Shown one piece after another: positions 51,760 to 61,844 of a stretch of 64,000 nucleotides of DNA. The notes beneath the pieces are model-generated. The model did no database searches. It saw nothing but the letters and a program-made list of their open reading frames with translations, and had not been told where the DNA came from. Every line of letters starts with the position of its first letter. Within the stretch, counting starts at the first letter, position 1. A program made the translations under genes and the position numbers. The stretch is from an uncultured Ectothiorhodospiraceae bacterium (lineage in GTDB: Bacteria; Pseudomonadota; Gammaproteobacteria; Nevskiales; Oceanococcaceae): contig CAKZQS010000001.1 in assembly GCA_937141935.1 (NCBI GenBank), positions 1 to 64,000 on the forward strand, given 5' to 3'.

Positions 51760-52680
51760 TCAAGAATAGCGGCTGTCGGGCAGGGGCTGCGGGCTGCGGC
51801 CGCGCCAGTACCGCGCCAGCAGCAGCCCGCTGACCAGATGCCACACGCCCCACCAGGCCACGACGATGGCCATGCCGCCCAGGCCGGCGAAGAAGTTGAA
51901 CACCAGGACCAGCCCGAAGCCGCTGTTCTGGATGCCCGTTTCGAAGCTGACGGCGCGCGCCTGCGCCACCCCCAGGCCGGTCGCGCGGGCCAGCGAGTAG
52001 CCCAGCAGCAGCGCGCAGGCGTTGACCAGCAGCACGATGCCGAAGGCCTGGCGCAGGAACACCGGCAGGTGCTCGACATTGCGCCCGGCCGCCGCGGCGA
52101 TGAAGGCGAAAAGCACCAGCAGCGACAGCGCCTGCATGGGCCGCCTCAGGCGCGCGGCCAGCGTGGGCTGCAGCCGCGCCAGCGCCATGCCGGCGAAGGT
52201 GGGCAGCACCAGGATCGTCAGCACCGACAGCACCATGTCCTGCGGCGCCAGCGCGATTTGCGTCAGCAACTCGCGGGTGGCCGGCAACACCCCGGCCCAG
52301 AAGCCGAAATTGAAGGGTGTCATGACGATCGCGGCCAGCGTCGACACTGCCGACATGCTGACCGACAGCGCGGCATCGCCGCGCGCATAGCTGGACAGGA
52401 AGTTGGACACATTGCCGCCGGGGCAGGCGGCGACCAGCAGGATGCCCAGCGCGACGCTGGGCGGCGGCGCCAGCAGCCATAGCAGCCCGGTGGCGACGGC
52501 CGGCATCCACAGAAACTGGCAGCTCATGCCGATCAGCGCCGCGCGCGGCCGGCGCAGCACGCGGCCGAAGTCGGCCGGGCGCAGTTCCAGCGCCACGCCA
52601 AAGACGATCAGCGCCAGCATCCAGTTGATCAGCGCCAGCGCGCCCGGCTCGAAGTCCAGGCGGATCTGGTCCAGTGGCAT
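51760..52680 (-). CDS. BASS-family (bile acid:sodium symporter-like) transporter
   Basis: A 306-residue inner-membrane protein with about nine or ten hydrophobic helices. The BASS signature motifs ACPGGNVSNFLSSYARGDAALSVSMSA and SFETGIQNSGFGLVLVF, both in crossing helices that bind sodium and substrate, are present. Relatives carry organic anions such as bile acids, pyruvate or steroid-like compounds; cargo unknown here. ATG 52680 has GGGGGAGACC upstream. Upstream of the crotonase and Abi-alpha-like genes. Confidence 0.92.
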   Translation of the reverse strand: MPLDQIRLDFEPGALALINWMLALIVFGVALELRPADFGRVLRRPRAALIGMSCQFLWMPAVATGLLWLLAPPPSVALGILLVAACPGGNVSNFLSSYARGDAALSVSMSAVSTLAAIVMTPFNFGFWAGVLPATRELLTQIALAPQDMVLSVLTILVLPTFAGMALARLQPTLAARLRRPMQALSLLVLFAFIAAAAGRNVEHLPVFLRQAFGIVLLVNACALLLGYSLARATGLGVAQARAVSFETGIQNSGFGLVLVFNFFAGLGGMAIVVAWWGVWHLVSGLLLARYWRGRSPQPLPDSRYS

Positions 52681-52807
52681 GGTCTCCCCCTCAGTAATCC
52701 ATGCTGGGTCCGCGATGGTGCGGCCGGCTCCGTGCCGCGGCCTCCCGGCGGCCACCGCGGACGCGGCTGGCAAGTATTTACGAAGGCGCCCGGCCGGGCA
52801 TCGCTCG

Positions 52808-52813
52808 TAGACT
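52808..52813 (+). promoter_or_regulatory. Candidate -10 element (TAGACT)
   Basis: TAGACT 39 bases before the GTG at 52853; same hexamer family as the elements at 13635 and 41690. No clear -35. Confidence 0.35.
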
Positions 52814-52852
52814 CAGCCTTTGCATTGTCCCGCATTCACCGAGGAGACGCTC

Positions 52853-54601
52853 GTGAAGCCAAGCCCCGCCGCCGCCCGTCGGTCGCCAGCCCTGCTGTGC
52901 CTGTTGTCCCTGCTGCTGGCGGGCTGTGGTGGGGGCCGCGCGCCCGACGCGCCGTCGCCGCGGGCCGAGGCACCGGCATCGCCGGCGGCGCCGAGCGGCT
53001 GGCTGGTGGGCACCGGTCAGGCGCTGCACAACCCCGAGGGGCCGGTCTGCGTGGGCGGCGGCGCCACCTTCTGCGGCCGCCGGGTCGACCCGGCCGTGCC
53101 GGGCTCGATCCCCGACCCCCTGCTGGTCAAGGCCACGGCGATCACCGGGCCGAACGAGCAGACCTTCATCCTCGCCAGCACCACCAACATCGGCTATTTC
53201 CTGGCCTACAAGCTGGAGCAGGGCGGGCCCAACGGCATTTTCGACATGCAGCGGCGCATCAGCGCCGAGACCGGCGTGCCGCCGGGCCATGTGGTGGTCG
53301 TCAGCGACCACTCGCACAACGGCCCCGACACCATCGGCCTGTGGGGCGGCGTCGAGCAGAGCTACCTGGAGATCACCGCCAACGCGGTGGTCGATGCGGC
53401 CGTCGAGGCCTGGCGCAGCCGCGAGCCGGCGCAGCTCTTCGTCAGCGCCGTCAATGACAACGCGGCGCGCCTGGCGGACGTGCCTCCGCTGGAGTCTTCC
53501 TATGCCGACCCGCCAGCCTTCGACGAAAGCCGCGGGGGGCCCTCGAACCAGTTCCGCGTGCTCAGCGCGCAGGCCGCCGACGGGCGGCGCATCCTGACCT
53601 GGATGAACTACGCCCCGCATGCGACGGTGTGGAACGGCGCGGCCACCGACAAGCTGACCGGCGACTGGGCCGCCTGGGGGCCGCAGGAGGCCGAGGCGCT
53701 CTACGGCGGCATGGGTCTGGCCGCGCTGGGCAGCCTGGGCGCCACGGACTGGCGCAAGTTCGGCGACGATGCTGCCGCGAAGATGGCCGAGGCGCGGCAA
53801 CGGCTGCGGCGGCTGCTGCAGGCGGCCGAGGATGCGCGCGAGCCGCTGCGCGGCGAGCGCCTGGAGGTGGCCAGCACCTTTATCCGCGAGCCGATCACGC
53901 AGCCCATCCTGCTGGCCAATTACAAGCCGCGCTCTCCAACCAACCAGCCCGGCCTGCCCAGCGAGAACTTCGACGTGCGCATCGACCGCGCCACGCTGCC
54001 GCCCTTTTTGCTGGGCACCGTGTTTGGCACCTACATCAGCGCCATTCGGATCGGCGAGGTCTTCGTGTCGACCTTCCCCGGCGAGCCTTTCGGGGAGCTG
54101 GAATACGTGCTGCGCGGCGAGCAGCGCGTGCAGGGCGCCCAGGCCTACTTCCTGCTCGGCGGCGCCAATGATTTCTTTGGCTACATGGTCCACGAGGACG
54201 AGACCTTCCAGCAGACCTTCGAAGGCGGTGCGTTGTGGCTGGCCGGCTGCCCGGAAAACGCCATCGTCGAGCCGACCGGGCTGGACAAGGAACGCGCCTG
54301 CAAGGACCACTGGGCGCTGATGGTCTCGCCCACCATCGGCCAGCACATCGTCTGCACGCTGCAGAACGCCGCAGACACCCTGGGCTTCGCCACCCAGGGG
54401 CGCGGCGAGCGCTGCACGGCGCTGACGGCGCTCGACGGGCTGCTGACGCCGGACGACCTGCCCATCACCGGCGCGCCCGGCTTCGCGGCGGCGGCCTGGG
54501 AGCAGGCGCGGGCGCTGGCCCTGCAGTGCCCGCTGACGGCGGCGCCGGCGGCCACCTGCGCGGCGCTGAGTGCCGCCATCGCCGACTACGCGCCCCGTTG
54601 A
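52853..54601 (+). CDS. Exported lipoprotein resembling neutral/alkaline ceramidase
   Basis: A 582-residue lipoprotein: signal ARRSPALLCLLSLLLAGC with lipobox LAGC, then an Ala/Pro linker. The core resembles the neutral/alkaline non-lysosomal ceramidase fold: VVVVSDHSHNGPDTIGLWGG (DHSH at about 152-155, a zinc-site-like motif) and YISAIRIGEVFVSTFPGEPFGELEYVLR. Those enzymes hydrolyse N-acyl-sphingosines. Substrate is unproven. The start is GTG 52853, preceded by GAGGAG at 6 bases; no ATG gives a signal peptide. Four or more cysteines near the C-terminus (AGCPENA, RACKDH, IVCTLQ, ERCTAL) may form disulfides. Confidence 0.72.
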   Translation: MKPSPAAARRSPALLCLLSLLLAGCGGGRAPDAPSPRAEAPASPAAPSGWLVGTGQALHNPEGPVCVGGGATFCGRRVDPAVPGSIPDPLLVKATAITGPNEQTFILASTTNIGYFLAYKLEQGGPNGIFDMQRRISAETGVPPGHVVVVSDHSHNGPDTIGLWGGVEQSYLEITANAVVDAAVEAWRSREPAQLFVSAVNDNAARLADVPPLESSYADPPAFDESRGGPSNQFRVLSAQAADGRRILTWMNYAPHATVWNGAATDKLTGDWAAWGPQEAEALYGGMGLAALGSLGATDWRKFGDDAAAKMAEARQRLRRLLQAAEDAREPLRGERLEVASTFIREPITQPILLANYKPRSPTNQPGLPSENFDVRIDRATLPPFLLGTVFGTYISAIRIGEVFVSTFPGEPFGELEYVLRGEQRVQGAQAYFLLGGANDFFGYMVHEDETFQQTFEGGALWLAGCPENAIVEPTGLDKERACKDHWALMVSPTIGQHIVCTLQNAADTLGFATQGRGERCTALTALDGLLTPDDLPITGAPGFAAAAWEQARALALQCPLTAAPAATCAALSAAIADYAPR

Positions 54602-54675
54602 CGCCGCCGCGGCAGGCGCTGCCGCGGCCTCGATATTGCAGCCCGGGCGCACCGCTTAGCAGGGGTTCGCCCAGG

Positions 54676-55785
54676 ATGTCGCGCGTTTCCATTTTGTCCG
54701 GTGGTTTTCGACGGATGGTCGAGGCCGCCCCCGAGGCGATGCTCGTCGCCGACCCCCTGGGCATGATCCGCTACAGCAACGCCCGCTTCTCGCGGATGTT
54801 TGGCTATGCGGCCGAGGACATCGTGGGCCACTCGGTCAGCCTGCTGCTGGCCCCAAGCGATGGCGGCGCCGCACAGGCCGATGCCGACCGGCCGTCGGCC
54901 TCCCGGCTCGAGGAGTTTCTGGCCGAGAACGCGCACCACGAAGGCCGCCGCCGCGATGGCACCCACTTTCCGATCAGCGTGTCCTCCTCGCCGGTGGAGC
55001 TCAACGTGGGCGCCGCCGTGCTGTGCGTCGTGCGCGACGTCACCGAGGAGCGTCAGGCGCTGGCGGTGCTGAAGTACGTCGGCGAGCAGCTGCGCGAGCG
55101 CAACACGGAACTCGAGCAATTCACCTACCACGCCTCGCACGATCTGAAGGAGCCGCTGCGCAGCATCTCGGCCTTTGTCGAGCTGCTGCGCGAGACGCTG
55201 GATGGCTCGCCGGACGAGACCACCGTCGATGCGCTGCACTTCATCGGCGATGGCGTGCAGCGGATGACCGAACTGGTGCAGGACCTGCTGGAGTACAGCC
55301 GCTCGGGACAGGTGGGCGACTTCGAGAGGGTGAACCTGAACGAGTGCGTCAATGAGGCGCTGGCCAACCTGCGCGCGCGTATCGAGGCGACCGATGCGCA
55401 GATCGAGGTGGCGCCCCTGCCGCAGCTCACCGCGCGGAGGCTGGACATGCGCCAGCTGTTCCAGAACCTGATCGGCAATGCGATGAAGTTTCAGCCGCAG
55501 GGGCGTCGGCCGCAGATTCGCGTGGCCGCGCAGGCCTGTGGCGAGCAGTGGCGCATCCGCGTCGAGGACAACGGCATCGGCATCCCGGATGGCCAGGCCC
55601 AGAGCATCTTCAAACCCTTTGTGCGCCTGCATGACCGCCGCGACTTTGAGGGCACCGGCATCGGCCTCGCGCACTGCCAGAAGATTGTCGAGCGCCACGA
55701 GGGCCGCATCTGGGCGGAAGCCGCCACCGAGCAGGGCGCCGTTCTGCTGGTTGAGCTGCCCGGCGAGAGCGACGAGCTGTTCTAG
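54676..55785 (+). CDS. PAS-domain sensor histidine kinase (orphan)
   Basis: A 369-residue cytoplasmic kinase with no membrane helix. A PAS domain (about 10-125: RMVEAAPEAMLVADPLGMIRYSNARFSRMFGY) is followed by HisKA with His155 in TYHASHDLKEPLRS, then a HATPase with DNGIGIPDG and GTGIGLAHCQKIVERHEG. This domain order is frequent in phytochrome-like or Cph1-type kinases, but no chromophore site is present. No response regulator is adjacent. ATG 54676 follows AGG. The stop is 99 bases from the convergent amidohydrolase. Confidence 0.9.
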   Translation: MSRVSILSGGFRRMVEAAPEAMLVADPLGMIRYSNARFSRMFGYAAEDIVGHSVSLLLAPSDGGAAQADADRPSASRLEEFLAENAHHEGRRRDGTHFPISVSSSPVELNVGAAVLCVVRDVTEERQALAVLKYVGEQLRERNTELEQFTYHASHDLKEPLRSISAFVELLRETLDGSPDETTVDALHFIGDGVQRMTELVQDLLEYSRSGQVGDFERVNLNECVNEALANLRARIEATDAQIEVAPLPQLTARRLDMRQLFQNLIGNAMKFQPQGRRPQIRVAAQACGEQWRIRVEDNGIGIPDGQAQSIFKPFVRLHDRRDFEGTGIGLAHCQKIVERHEGRIWAEAATEQGAVLLVELPGESDELF

Positions 55786-55884
55786 CGGCGCGCGCCCGCC
55801 TGCGGGCTCCGCGGGCGGCCGCAGGCGACCGCTGGAGCGGCGGAGTCTGGCGGCGGATGCGGGCAGCGGAACTCGGCGGTGGAA

Positions 55885-57678
55885 CTAGGCGGCGGCCGGG
55901 AGCGGTGCCTTGGCGCTGGGGGGCGGGCTGAAGGCTGGCGCGCCGCGCGCGGGCAAAAAGCGGCCGTAGTGCAGGGCCTGACCCAGGTCCGCCGCATAGC
56001 CGCCATCGCGCCGGTAGGCGACGCGACCGTTGATCAGCGTGGCGCGCACGGCGGCGTCGTTGCGGTTGACCAGCCGGCGCATGTTGAAGGCCGGGAAATC
56101 GGCATCGGTCATGCCAAAGACCTCGTCCGTCAGCCCCTCGGGGTTGATCACCACGAGGTCGGCGCGGTCGCCCACACGCACATAGCCGCAATCGATGTCG
56201 TACCAGTCGGCCAGCTCGCCACTGAGCCGGCGCACCGCGGCGCCGATGCGCATGAAGCCCTCGCCCGCCTGCTCGGCGTCGCGCACGTACTTGAGCAGGC
56301 ACAGGGGGAAGTTGTAGGAGGCCAGGTTGACCAGGTGCGCGCCGGAGTCGGCAAAGCCCACGTGCACCTGCGGGCTGGCAATCAGCTTGCGCATCACCTT
56401 GGTGCGGTGGCCGGCGAACTGCACGCCCCAGCGCAAGGACTCGCGGTAATGCAGTGCTAGATCCAGGAAACTGTCGATGGGGTCCTGGCCGCGCGCACGG
56501 CCGATGTCGGCGAAGGTCTTGCCGACCAGGCTCGGGTCCGGGCACTCGACGACCCAGGCATCGGAAAAATCGCGGTGCCACAGCCCCGCCGACAGCGCCT
56601 CGGACATATTGCGCCGCAGGATGTCGCGAAAGCCGGGCTTTTCGGCCTCGGCGTACATGTCATCGGGGTTTTTCACGTCGCGCAGGATGCGCGCGTCGGC
56701 CAGCTCGCCAAAGGAGTTGAAGTCCAGCCCATAGGCGTAGACGACGAAGGGCGAGGGCAGAAACTGCCAGCGGAAATTCGCCCGGCCCAGCGTGTTGATG
56801 ATCCAGCCGCCCAGCGGGCCGCCGACATGCAGCCAGGGCTGGCTCTTCAGGTCCAGGCAGGTCAGCAGCGTGGTCTTGAGCGCGCGCCGGAACCAGCCCA
56901 GCGCCTCGAAGAAGAAGGCGAAGATGTTGATCTTGCCCACGGCGTCCGGCGCGCTCTGCAGGATGGCGCCGCGGCGCCGCAGGATGCGGTTGAGCCGCCG
57001 GTATTCATGCCAGTCGGCGAAGGTGGCCGGCAGCGGCTTGGCCCAGGCGCGCTCGCCGTCCAGGCGGTCGAGCTGCGTGGTCATGCTCGACAGGCCCAGA
57101 AAGCCCGCGTCCAGCGCCTGCTCCAGCAGCGCCTCCATCTGCGCCAGTTCGGCCTCGCTGGGCTTGGCCCCGGATACCGAGCGCTCCAGGCCCATGACCT
57201 TGGCGCGGATGTCCGAGTGGCCGATGAAGGCGGCGAGGTTGGGGCCCAGCGGGTGCTGCTCGAAGAAGGCGCGAAACTCGGCCGGCGAGGACCAGCTCTT
57301 GCGCTCGCGCAGCAGCGGCAGAACATGCTCGCGCGGCACCGCCTCGACGCGGGTGAACAGATCCGAGCAGTCCTCGGCCTGCGCGCAGACCATCGAGATC
57401 GAGCAGATGCCGGTCATCACCGTCGTCACGCCATGGCGCACGGACTCGGCCAGCTCCGGCGCGGCCAGGATCTCGGCGTCATAGTGCGAATGCGGCTCGA
57501 TGAAGCCGGGCGTCACCCAGCAGCCGCTGGCGTCGATGACTTCGGTCTCGGGGCCTGCCTTCAGGCCCGGGGCGATGGCCACCACGCGGCCGTCGCGGAT
57601 GCCGACATCGGCCTGGTAGCCGGGGCCGCCGTGGCCGTCGTACACGGTGCCGTGGGCAATGAGGCGCTCGTAGCTCAT
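55885..57678 (-). CDS. Amidohydrolase, N-acyl-D-amino-acid deacylase-like
   Basis: A 597-residue amidohydrolase superfamily member. N-terminal metal motif EPHSHYDAEIL (about 67-77), GVTTVMTGICS, IGHSDIRAKVMG (metal His) and GFADSGAHLVNLASY near the C-terminal half, where the catalytic Asp lies, match D-aminoacylases and related N-acyl hydrolases. The family hydrolyses N-acyl-D-amino acids or D-amino acid derivatives. Substrate not determined. ATG 57678 (MSYERL); the longer in-frame upstream sequence is proline/arginine-rich and unlikely. Divergent from a TfoX-like gene by 65 bases. Confidence 0.88.
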   Translation of the reverse strand: MSYERLIAHGTVYDGHGGPGYQADVGIRDGRVVAIAPGLKAGPETEVIDASGCWVTPGFIEPHSHYDAEILAAPELAESVRHGVTTVMTGICSISMVCAQAEDCSDLFTRVEAVPREHVLPLLRERKSWSSPAEFRAFFEQHPLGPNLAAFIGHSDIRAKVMGLERSVSGAKPSEAELAQMEALLEQALDAGFLGLSSMTTQLDRLDGERAWAKPLPATFADWHEYRRLNRILRRRGAILQSAPDAVGKINIFAFFFEALGWFRRALKTTLLTCLDLKSQPWLHVGGPLGGWIINTLGRANFRWQFLPSPFVVYAYGLDFNSFGELADARILRDVKNPDDMYAEAEKPGFRDILRRNMSEALSAGLWHRDFSDAWVVECPDPSLVGKTFADIGRARGQDPIDSFLDLALHYRESLRWGVQFAGHRTKVMRKLIASPQVHVGFADSGAHLVNLASYNFPLCLLKYVRDAEQAGEGFMRIGAAVRRLSGELADWYDIDCGYVRVGDRADLVVINPEGLTDEVFGMTDADFPAFNMRRLVNRNDAAVRATLINGRVAYRRDGGYAADLGQALHYGRFLPARGAPAFSPPPSAKAPLPAAA

Positions 57679-57743
57679 GGCGCTTGTTGTCTCCGGGTGC
57701 ATCGCCCACGATACCGCAAGGCCGGCCGGCAATGAGGGACGAG

Positions 57744-58166
57744 ATGGCAAGCGATGAGGGGGCGCTGGGGCCCTATGTGCGCGATGCGCTGCGCGACTGG
57801 GCACCGATCCGCCTGCGGCGCATGTTTGGCGGCCAGGGCCTGTTTCGCGAGGGGCGCATGATCGCGCTGATTGCCGACGAGGCGCTGTACATCAAGGGCG
57901 ACGCGGACAACCTAGCCGACTTTCAGGCTGCGGGCTGCGAGCCCTTCACCTACGACAAGCAGGGCAAGCCCTTCCACCTGCGCTATTACCTGTGCCCGGA
58001 CGAGGCTCTGGAAGAGCCCGAGCTGCTGGCGGAATGGATGCAGCGCGGCTGGCAGGCGGCGCTGCGCGCGCCGGCACCCCGGAGCGCGCAGCGCAGGAGC
58101 GCATCCGCCAGCCGCAAGGCCGGCGCCGCGGCCCAGGCGCCAACGCGGCGCCCGAAGCGGCCCTAG
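57744..58166 (+). CDS. TfoX/Sxy N-terminal-domain protein
   Basis: A 140-residue protein whose first about 105 residues are a TfoX N-terminal domain ([39 protein letters not shown], then [26 protein letters not shown]). TfoX activates competence with CRP in some gammaproteobacteria, but stand-alone N-domains often have unknown roles. The C-terminal tail is Ala/Arg-rich. ATG 57744 has GAGGG 5 bases upstream; ATG 57732 is also in frame. Its end overlaps the nitroreductase gene by 4 bases. Confidence 0.85.
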   Translation: MASDEGALGPYVRDALRDWAPIRLRRMFGGQGLFREGRMIALIADEALYIKGDADNLADFQAAGCEPFTYDKQGKPFHLRYYLCPDEALEEPELLAEWMQRGWQAALRAPAPRSAQRRSASASRKAGAAAQAPTRRPKRP

Positions 58167-58840
58167 TCGCGAAAGCTCGCGATCTGGTCCAGCGGCTTGC
58201 GTTGGATATCCGGCACGCGGGCATCGGGCGCCGGCAGGCCGGCCACCAGCAGCAGGAAGGGCCGTTCGCTGTCGCGCGGCCGCCCCAGCAAGTCGCACAG
58301 AAAGCCCATCGGGCTGGGCGTGTGGGTCAGCGTGGCCAGCCCGGCCTGGTGCAGCGCGGCGATCAGCATGCCAGTGGCCAGACCGACCGATTCGGTGGGG
58401 TAGTAATGCTTGGTCTTGCTGCCCTGTGCGTCGCGCCGCCACTTCTGCACGAATACGGCGATGAGCCAGGGCGCGGTTTCCAAAAAGGGCTTGTCGGCAT
58501 CGGTGCCCAGCGGGGCCAGTGCATCCAGCCAGTCCTGCGGGGCGCGCTGCTCGTAAAAGGCACGCTCCTCGGCCTCGGCCGCCTGGCGGATCTGCGTCTT
58601 CAGCACCGGGTCGGCGACGGCGACAAAGTGCCAGGGCTGCATGTTGGCGCCGCTGGGCGCGCTGCCCGCGGCGCGCAGGCAGGCCTCGATCACCGCGCGA
58701 TCCACGGGGGTGGGCGCGAAGTCGCGCACGGTGCGCCGGCGGCTCAGGCTGGCGGCGAAGTCCTGCGCGCGGGCCAGGCTGGCGGCCGGCGCCAGCGGCG
58801 TGAAATCCAGCGGGATCGTGGCGGCGGCGGCGTCAGACAT
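58163..58840 (-). CDS. Nitroreductase-family flavoprotein
   Basis: A 225-residue FMN-binding oxidoreductase: [40 protein letters not shown] (FMN contacts) and the C-terminal [27 protein letters not shown]. The sequence resembles the iodotyrosine-deiodinase-like branch more than NfsA/NfsB. Substrate unknown. It lies 25 bases downstream of the DUF4426 gene and may be cotranscribed with it. Convergent with the TfoX-like gene. Confidence 0.88.
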   Translation of the reverse strand: MSDAAAATIPLDFTPLAPAASLARAQDFAASLSRRRTVRDFAPTPVDRAVIEACLRAAGSAPSGANMQPWHFVAVADPVLKTQIRQAAEAEERAFYEQRAPQDWLDALAPLGTDADKPFLETAPWLIAVFVQKWRRDAQGSKTKHYYPTESVGLATGMLIAALHQAGLATLTHTPSPMGFLCDLLGRPRDSERPFLLLVAGLPAPDARVPDIQRKPLDQIASFRD

Positions 58841-58865
58841 CGGGGCGCGGCGTGGCGGCTGGCGC

Positions 58866-59351
58866 CTAGCGCCCGGGCACGTAGAGCTGGCGCGAGAACT
58901 GCAGCCGCAGCGGCGCGCCGGGCGCCTCCAGGGGGCTGACCTCGAAGTCGAAGCGCAGCGTTTCCAGGTGGCTGTAGCGGTAGGTGGCCAGCGTGTAGAT
59001 CGCGCCGCCGGCCTCGACCCGGCGCAGCTCGTCGAGCTTGGTCTGGCCGATCAGGTTGCGAATGGTGCCGCTGCTGGCGTGGTCCACGCTGCGCAGCGCA
59101 TCGTCGGCGCGCTGCAGGTTCAGCATCAGCAGGCCGCGGCGCTTGCTGCGGGTCACGCCATAGCTGCGCGCCACCTCCGGCGTCAGCTCGGTGGTGTTCA
59201 GCGTCATGTAATGCAGCACCCAGGGCCCTTCGCGCAGCGCCTGTTCGGCGCCGGCCAGGCCCGGCAGCAGGGCGAGCAGCAGCACGCACAGCGCGCGACG
59301 GGCCCGCGCGGGGCCAAGGCGGGGGAAGCGGCGGGGCAGGGCGGCAAGCAT
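58866..59351 (-). CDS. DUF4426 periplasmic protein
   Basis: A 161-residue protein with a signal peptide (to LAGAE, about 36) and the DUF4426 fold: [55 protein letters not shown]. In gammaproteobacteria this gene habitually follows metX-metW; its role is unknown. Its ATG directly abuts the metW stop (TGA-ATG). Confidence 0.92.
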   Translation of the reverse strand: MLAALPRRFPRLGPARARRALCVLLLALLPGLAGAEQALREGPWVLHYMTLNTTELTPEVARSYGVTRSKRRGLLMLNLQRADDALRSVDHASSGTIRNLIGQTKLDELRRVEAGGAIYTLATYRYSHLETLRFDFEVSPLEAPGAPLRLQFSRQLYVPGR

Positions 59352-60008
59352 TCAGGACCTCCGGGCGCGGCGCAGCAGGTACATGCCGATCTCGGCACGC
59401 AGGTTGGGCCACAAGCGTAGCCCCGGGCGGCTGCGGTGGGCGGCGTCGGTGACGGCGCGGCGCAGGATCTCGAGCTGCTGCTCTGCACACAGCGCCTCGA
59501 AGTCGCGCAGCGTGCACAGGTGGATGTTCTGGGTGTTGTACCAGCAGGAGGGCAGCGTGCGCGTGCGCGGCATGCGCCCGCCCAGCGCCAGCTGCGCGCG
59601 CGTGCTCCAGTGGCCGAAGTTGGGGAAGGTCACGATGCCGGCGCGGCCGACGCGCAGCATCTCGCGCAGCAGCCGGTCCGGCGCGTGTACCACCTGCAGC
59701 GCCTGGCTCATCACCACATAGTCGAAGCTGCCCTCGTCGAAGTCGGCCAGGCCTTCGTCGAGGTCGCGCTGAATGACATTGACGCCGCGGTCCACGCAGG
59801 CGGCGATGTTGTCCAGATCCAGCTCCAGGCCGTAGCCGCGCACATCGCGGGCCGCGGCCAGGTGGGCCAGCAGGGCGCCATCGCCGCAACCCAGGTCCAG
59901 CACGCGGGTGCCGGGGGCGATCCACTCGGCGATCACGGCCAGGTCGCTGCGCAGGCCGTTGCCGGTGGGCAGCGTGGCGGTAGGGGCCGTGGATACCGTC
60001 TGGTTCAT
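59352..60008 (-). CDS. metW: MetW, methionine biosynthesis protein
   Basis: A 218-residue class I SAM-methyltransferase-fold protein ([28 protein letters not shown]) that acts with MetX; in some bacteria it is needed for homoserine O-acyltransferase activity. [34 protein letters not shown] is the family hallmark. The ATG at 60008 forms an ATGA overlap with the metX stop; ATG 60014 would overlap by 10 bases. Confidence 0.95.
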   Translation of the reverse strand: MNQTVSTAPTATLPTGNGLRSDLAVIAEWIAPGTRVLDLGCGDGALLAHLAAARDVRGYGLELDLDNIAACVDRGVNVIQRDLDEGLADFDEGSFDYVVMSQALQVVHAPDRLLREMLRVGRAGIVTFPNFGHWSTRAQLALGGRMPRTRTLPSCWYNTQNIHLCTLRDFEALCAEQQLEILRRAVTDAAHRSRPGLRLWPNLRAEIGMYLLRRARRS

Positions 60009-61141
60009 GCGCATTCCTCCGCCACGCGCAGCATGTAGGCGCCGAAGATGCGCGTGTACTCGGGCACCGGCACCAGGAAGTCGTCATGGCCCAGCGGCGA
60101 GTCGATGCAGGCATAGCTGACGTCGCGGCCGGCCCGCAGCGCGGCGCGCACGATCTCCTCGCTGCGCGCCGGCGAGAAGCGCCAGTCGCGGCTGAAGGCC
60201 AGCAGCAGCAGCCGGGCCTCGACCCGCTTCAGCGCATCGACCAGGTTGCCGCCGTAGTCACGCGCCGGGTCGAAATAGTCCAGCGCCTTGGTCATGCGCA
60301 GGTAGGTCAGCGCGTCGAATTTGTCGATGAACTGGCTGCCCTGGTAGCGCAGGTAGCTTTCGACCTGAAACTCCGGCTCAAAGCTGTAGCCCGGCGCGCC
60401 GCTGATCAGCTCGCGGCCGAATTTGTCGGCCATGGCCGCGTCGGAGAGATAGGTGATGTGCCCGAGCATGCGCGCCAGCGCCAGGCCGCGCGCCGGGCGC
60501 TTGCCCTCGCGTGCGTAATGCCCCTCGCAGTAGTCGGGGTCGGTCAGGATCGCCTGCCGGGCGACCTCGTTGAAAGCGATGTTCTGCGTCGACAGCCGCG
60601 GGGCGGCGGCGATGGCCACGGCGTGGGCCACGCGCTCGGGCAGGTCGATGGCCCACTGCAGCGCCTGCATGCCACCCAGCGAACCACCGATGACGGCCGC
60701 CCAGCGCTCGATACCCAAGTGCTCGCGCAGTCGGTCCTGGCTGCGCACCCAGTCGCGCACGGTGACGATGGGAAAGTCCGGGCCCCAGGCCGTCTGGCCG
60801 TCCGGGCCGGGCGTGCAGGGCCCGCTGGAACCGCTGCAGCCGCCCAGGTTGTTCAGCGACACGACGTGGAAGCGGTCGGTGTCGATGGGCTTGCCCGGCC
60901 CGATGCAGGCCTCCCACCAGCCGGGCTTGCGGTCGCTCTCGCTGTGGTAGCCGGCGGCGTGGTGGTCGCCCGACAGTGCATGGCAGATCAGCACCGCGTT
61001 GCTGCGCTGTGCGTTGAGCTGGCCGTAGCGCTCGATACGCAGCCGAAAGCCGGGCAGGCTGCGGCCGCAGTCCAGCGCGAAGGCGCCGGGAAAGTCGATG
61101 TCTTCCGGCCGGACCAGCCCGACCGAGCCGCGCTCGTGCAT
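60005..61141 (-). CDS. metX: Homoserine O-acyltransferase MetX
   Basis: A 378-residue alpha/beta-hydrolase-fold acyltransferase, first committed step of methionine synthesis. Catalytic Ser in [13 protein letters not shown], Asp in [13 protein letters not shown] and His in [25 protein letters not shown] marks the family. Whether it uses acetyl- or succinyl-CoA is not decidable by eye; MetX in gammaproteobacteria includes many succinyl-CoA users. It follows yggT by 4 bases and overlaps metW. Confidence 0.94.
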   Translation of the reverse strand: MHERGSVGLVRPEDIDFPGAFALDCGRSLPGFRLRIERYGQLNAQRSNAVLICHALSGDHHAAGYHSESDRKPGWWEACIGPGKPIDTDRFHVVSLNNLGGCSGSSGPCTPGPDGQTAWGPDFPIVTVRDWVRSQDRLREHLGIERWAAVIGGSLGGMQALQWAIDLPERVAHAVAIAAAPRLSTQNIAFNEVARQAILTDPDYCEGHYAREGKRPARGLALARMLGHITYLSDAAMADKFGRELISGAPGYSFEPEFQVESYLRYQGSQFIDKFDALTYLRMTKALDYFDPARDYGGNLVDALKRVEARLLLLAFSRDWRFSPARSEEIVRAALRAGRDVSYACIDSPLGHDDFLVPVPEYTRIFGAYMLRVAEECA

Positions 61142-61145
61142 CCGC

Positions 61146-61697
61146 CTAACGCAGCACGTACGCCAGCGGGATCAGCCGCGACAGCACCTGCAGCGCGATG
61201 ATCACCAGCAGCGGCGACAGATCCAGCCCGCCGATCGGCGGCAGCACCCGGCGCACCGGCCGCAGCAGGGGCTCGTTCAGCGTGTACAGCAGGCTGGCGG
61301 CCGGGCCATGCATCGCCGCGCCAAACCAGCTCATCACGGCCTGGATCAGGATCGCGAATGTGTAGAAGTTGATCAGCAGGACCAGCATCTTGGCCACGGC
61401 CAGCAGGGCGATGGCCGGCGACAGCGGCACGCCGAGCACGGCCAGCACCAGCGCGATGTTGATCAGCAGCCACAGCCACAGCACCAGCAGCGTGGCCAGA
61501 TCGTAGCGGCGCCAACGCGGGATCACTGCCTGTGCTGGGCGCACGACGGGGTTGCTGACCTTCCAGACGAACTGCGCCAGCGGGTTGTAAAAATCCACCC
61601 GCAGGGCCTGCAGCAAGAAGCGCGCGATCAGCGCATAGGCATACAGGCCGAACAGCGTGTTCAGCAGGAACAGCGTGGCGTCGTTAACCGGGCTCAT
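61146..61697 (-). CDS. yggT: YggT-family integral membrane protein
   Basis: A 183-residue protein with two YggT repeats, each a helix pair with the hallmark [16 protein letters not shown] ([21 protein letters not shown], and [32 protein letters not shown]). In other bacteria these proteins are linked to osmotic shock tolerance and membrane or division complexes. Between proC and metX on the same strand. Confidence 0.95.
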   Translation of the reverse strand: MSPVNDATLFLLNTLFGLYAYALIARFLLQALRVDFYNPLAQFVWKVSNPVVRPAQAVIPRWRRYDLATLLVLWLWLLINIALVLAVLGVPLSPAIALLAVAKMLVLLINFYTFAILIQAVMSWFGAAMHGPAASLLYTLNEPLLRPVRRVLPPIGGLDLSPLLVIIALQVLSRLIPLAYVLR

Positions 61698-61844
61698 GGC
61701 GTGGGCATCTGGGCGTGATCATCGGGTGGCGGCGCGAAGCCGGCCTGGGCGTGTCCTGGCCGCCGCGGGTGTGCGGGGCGGCGGCGTCTGCGATTCTGGC
61801 AGATCGCCGCCCGCCATCGCTCGATAGCCATGGCGGCCGCGGCC

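Noticed and set aside
52778-54652. Long open frame antisense to the ceramidase-like gene
   Set aside because: No ribosome site or motif; the plus strand has a lipobox and catalytic-site pattern.
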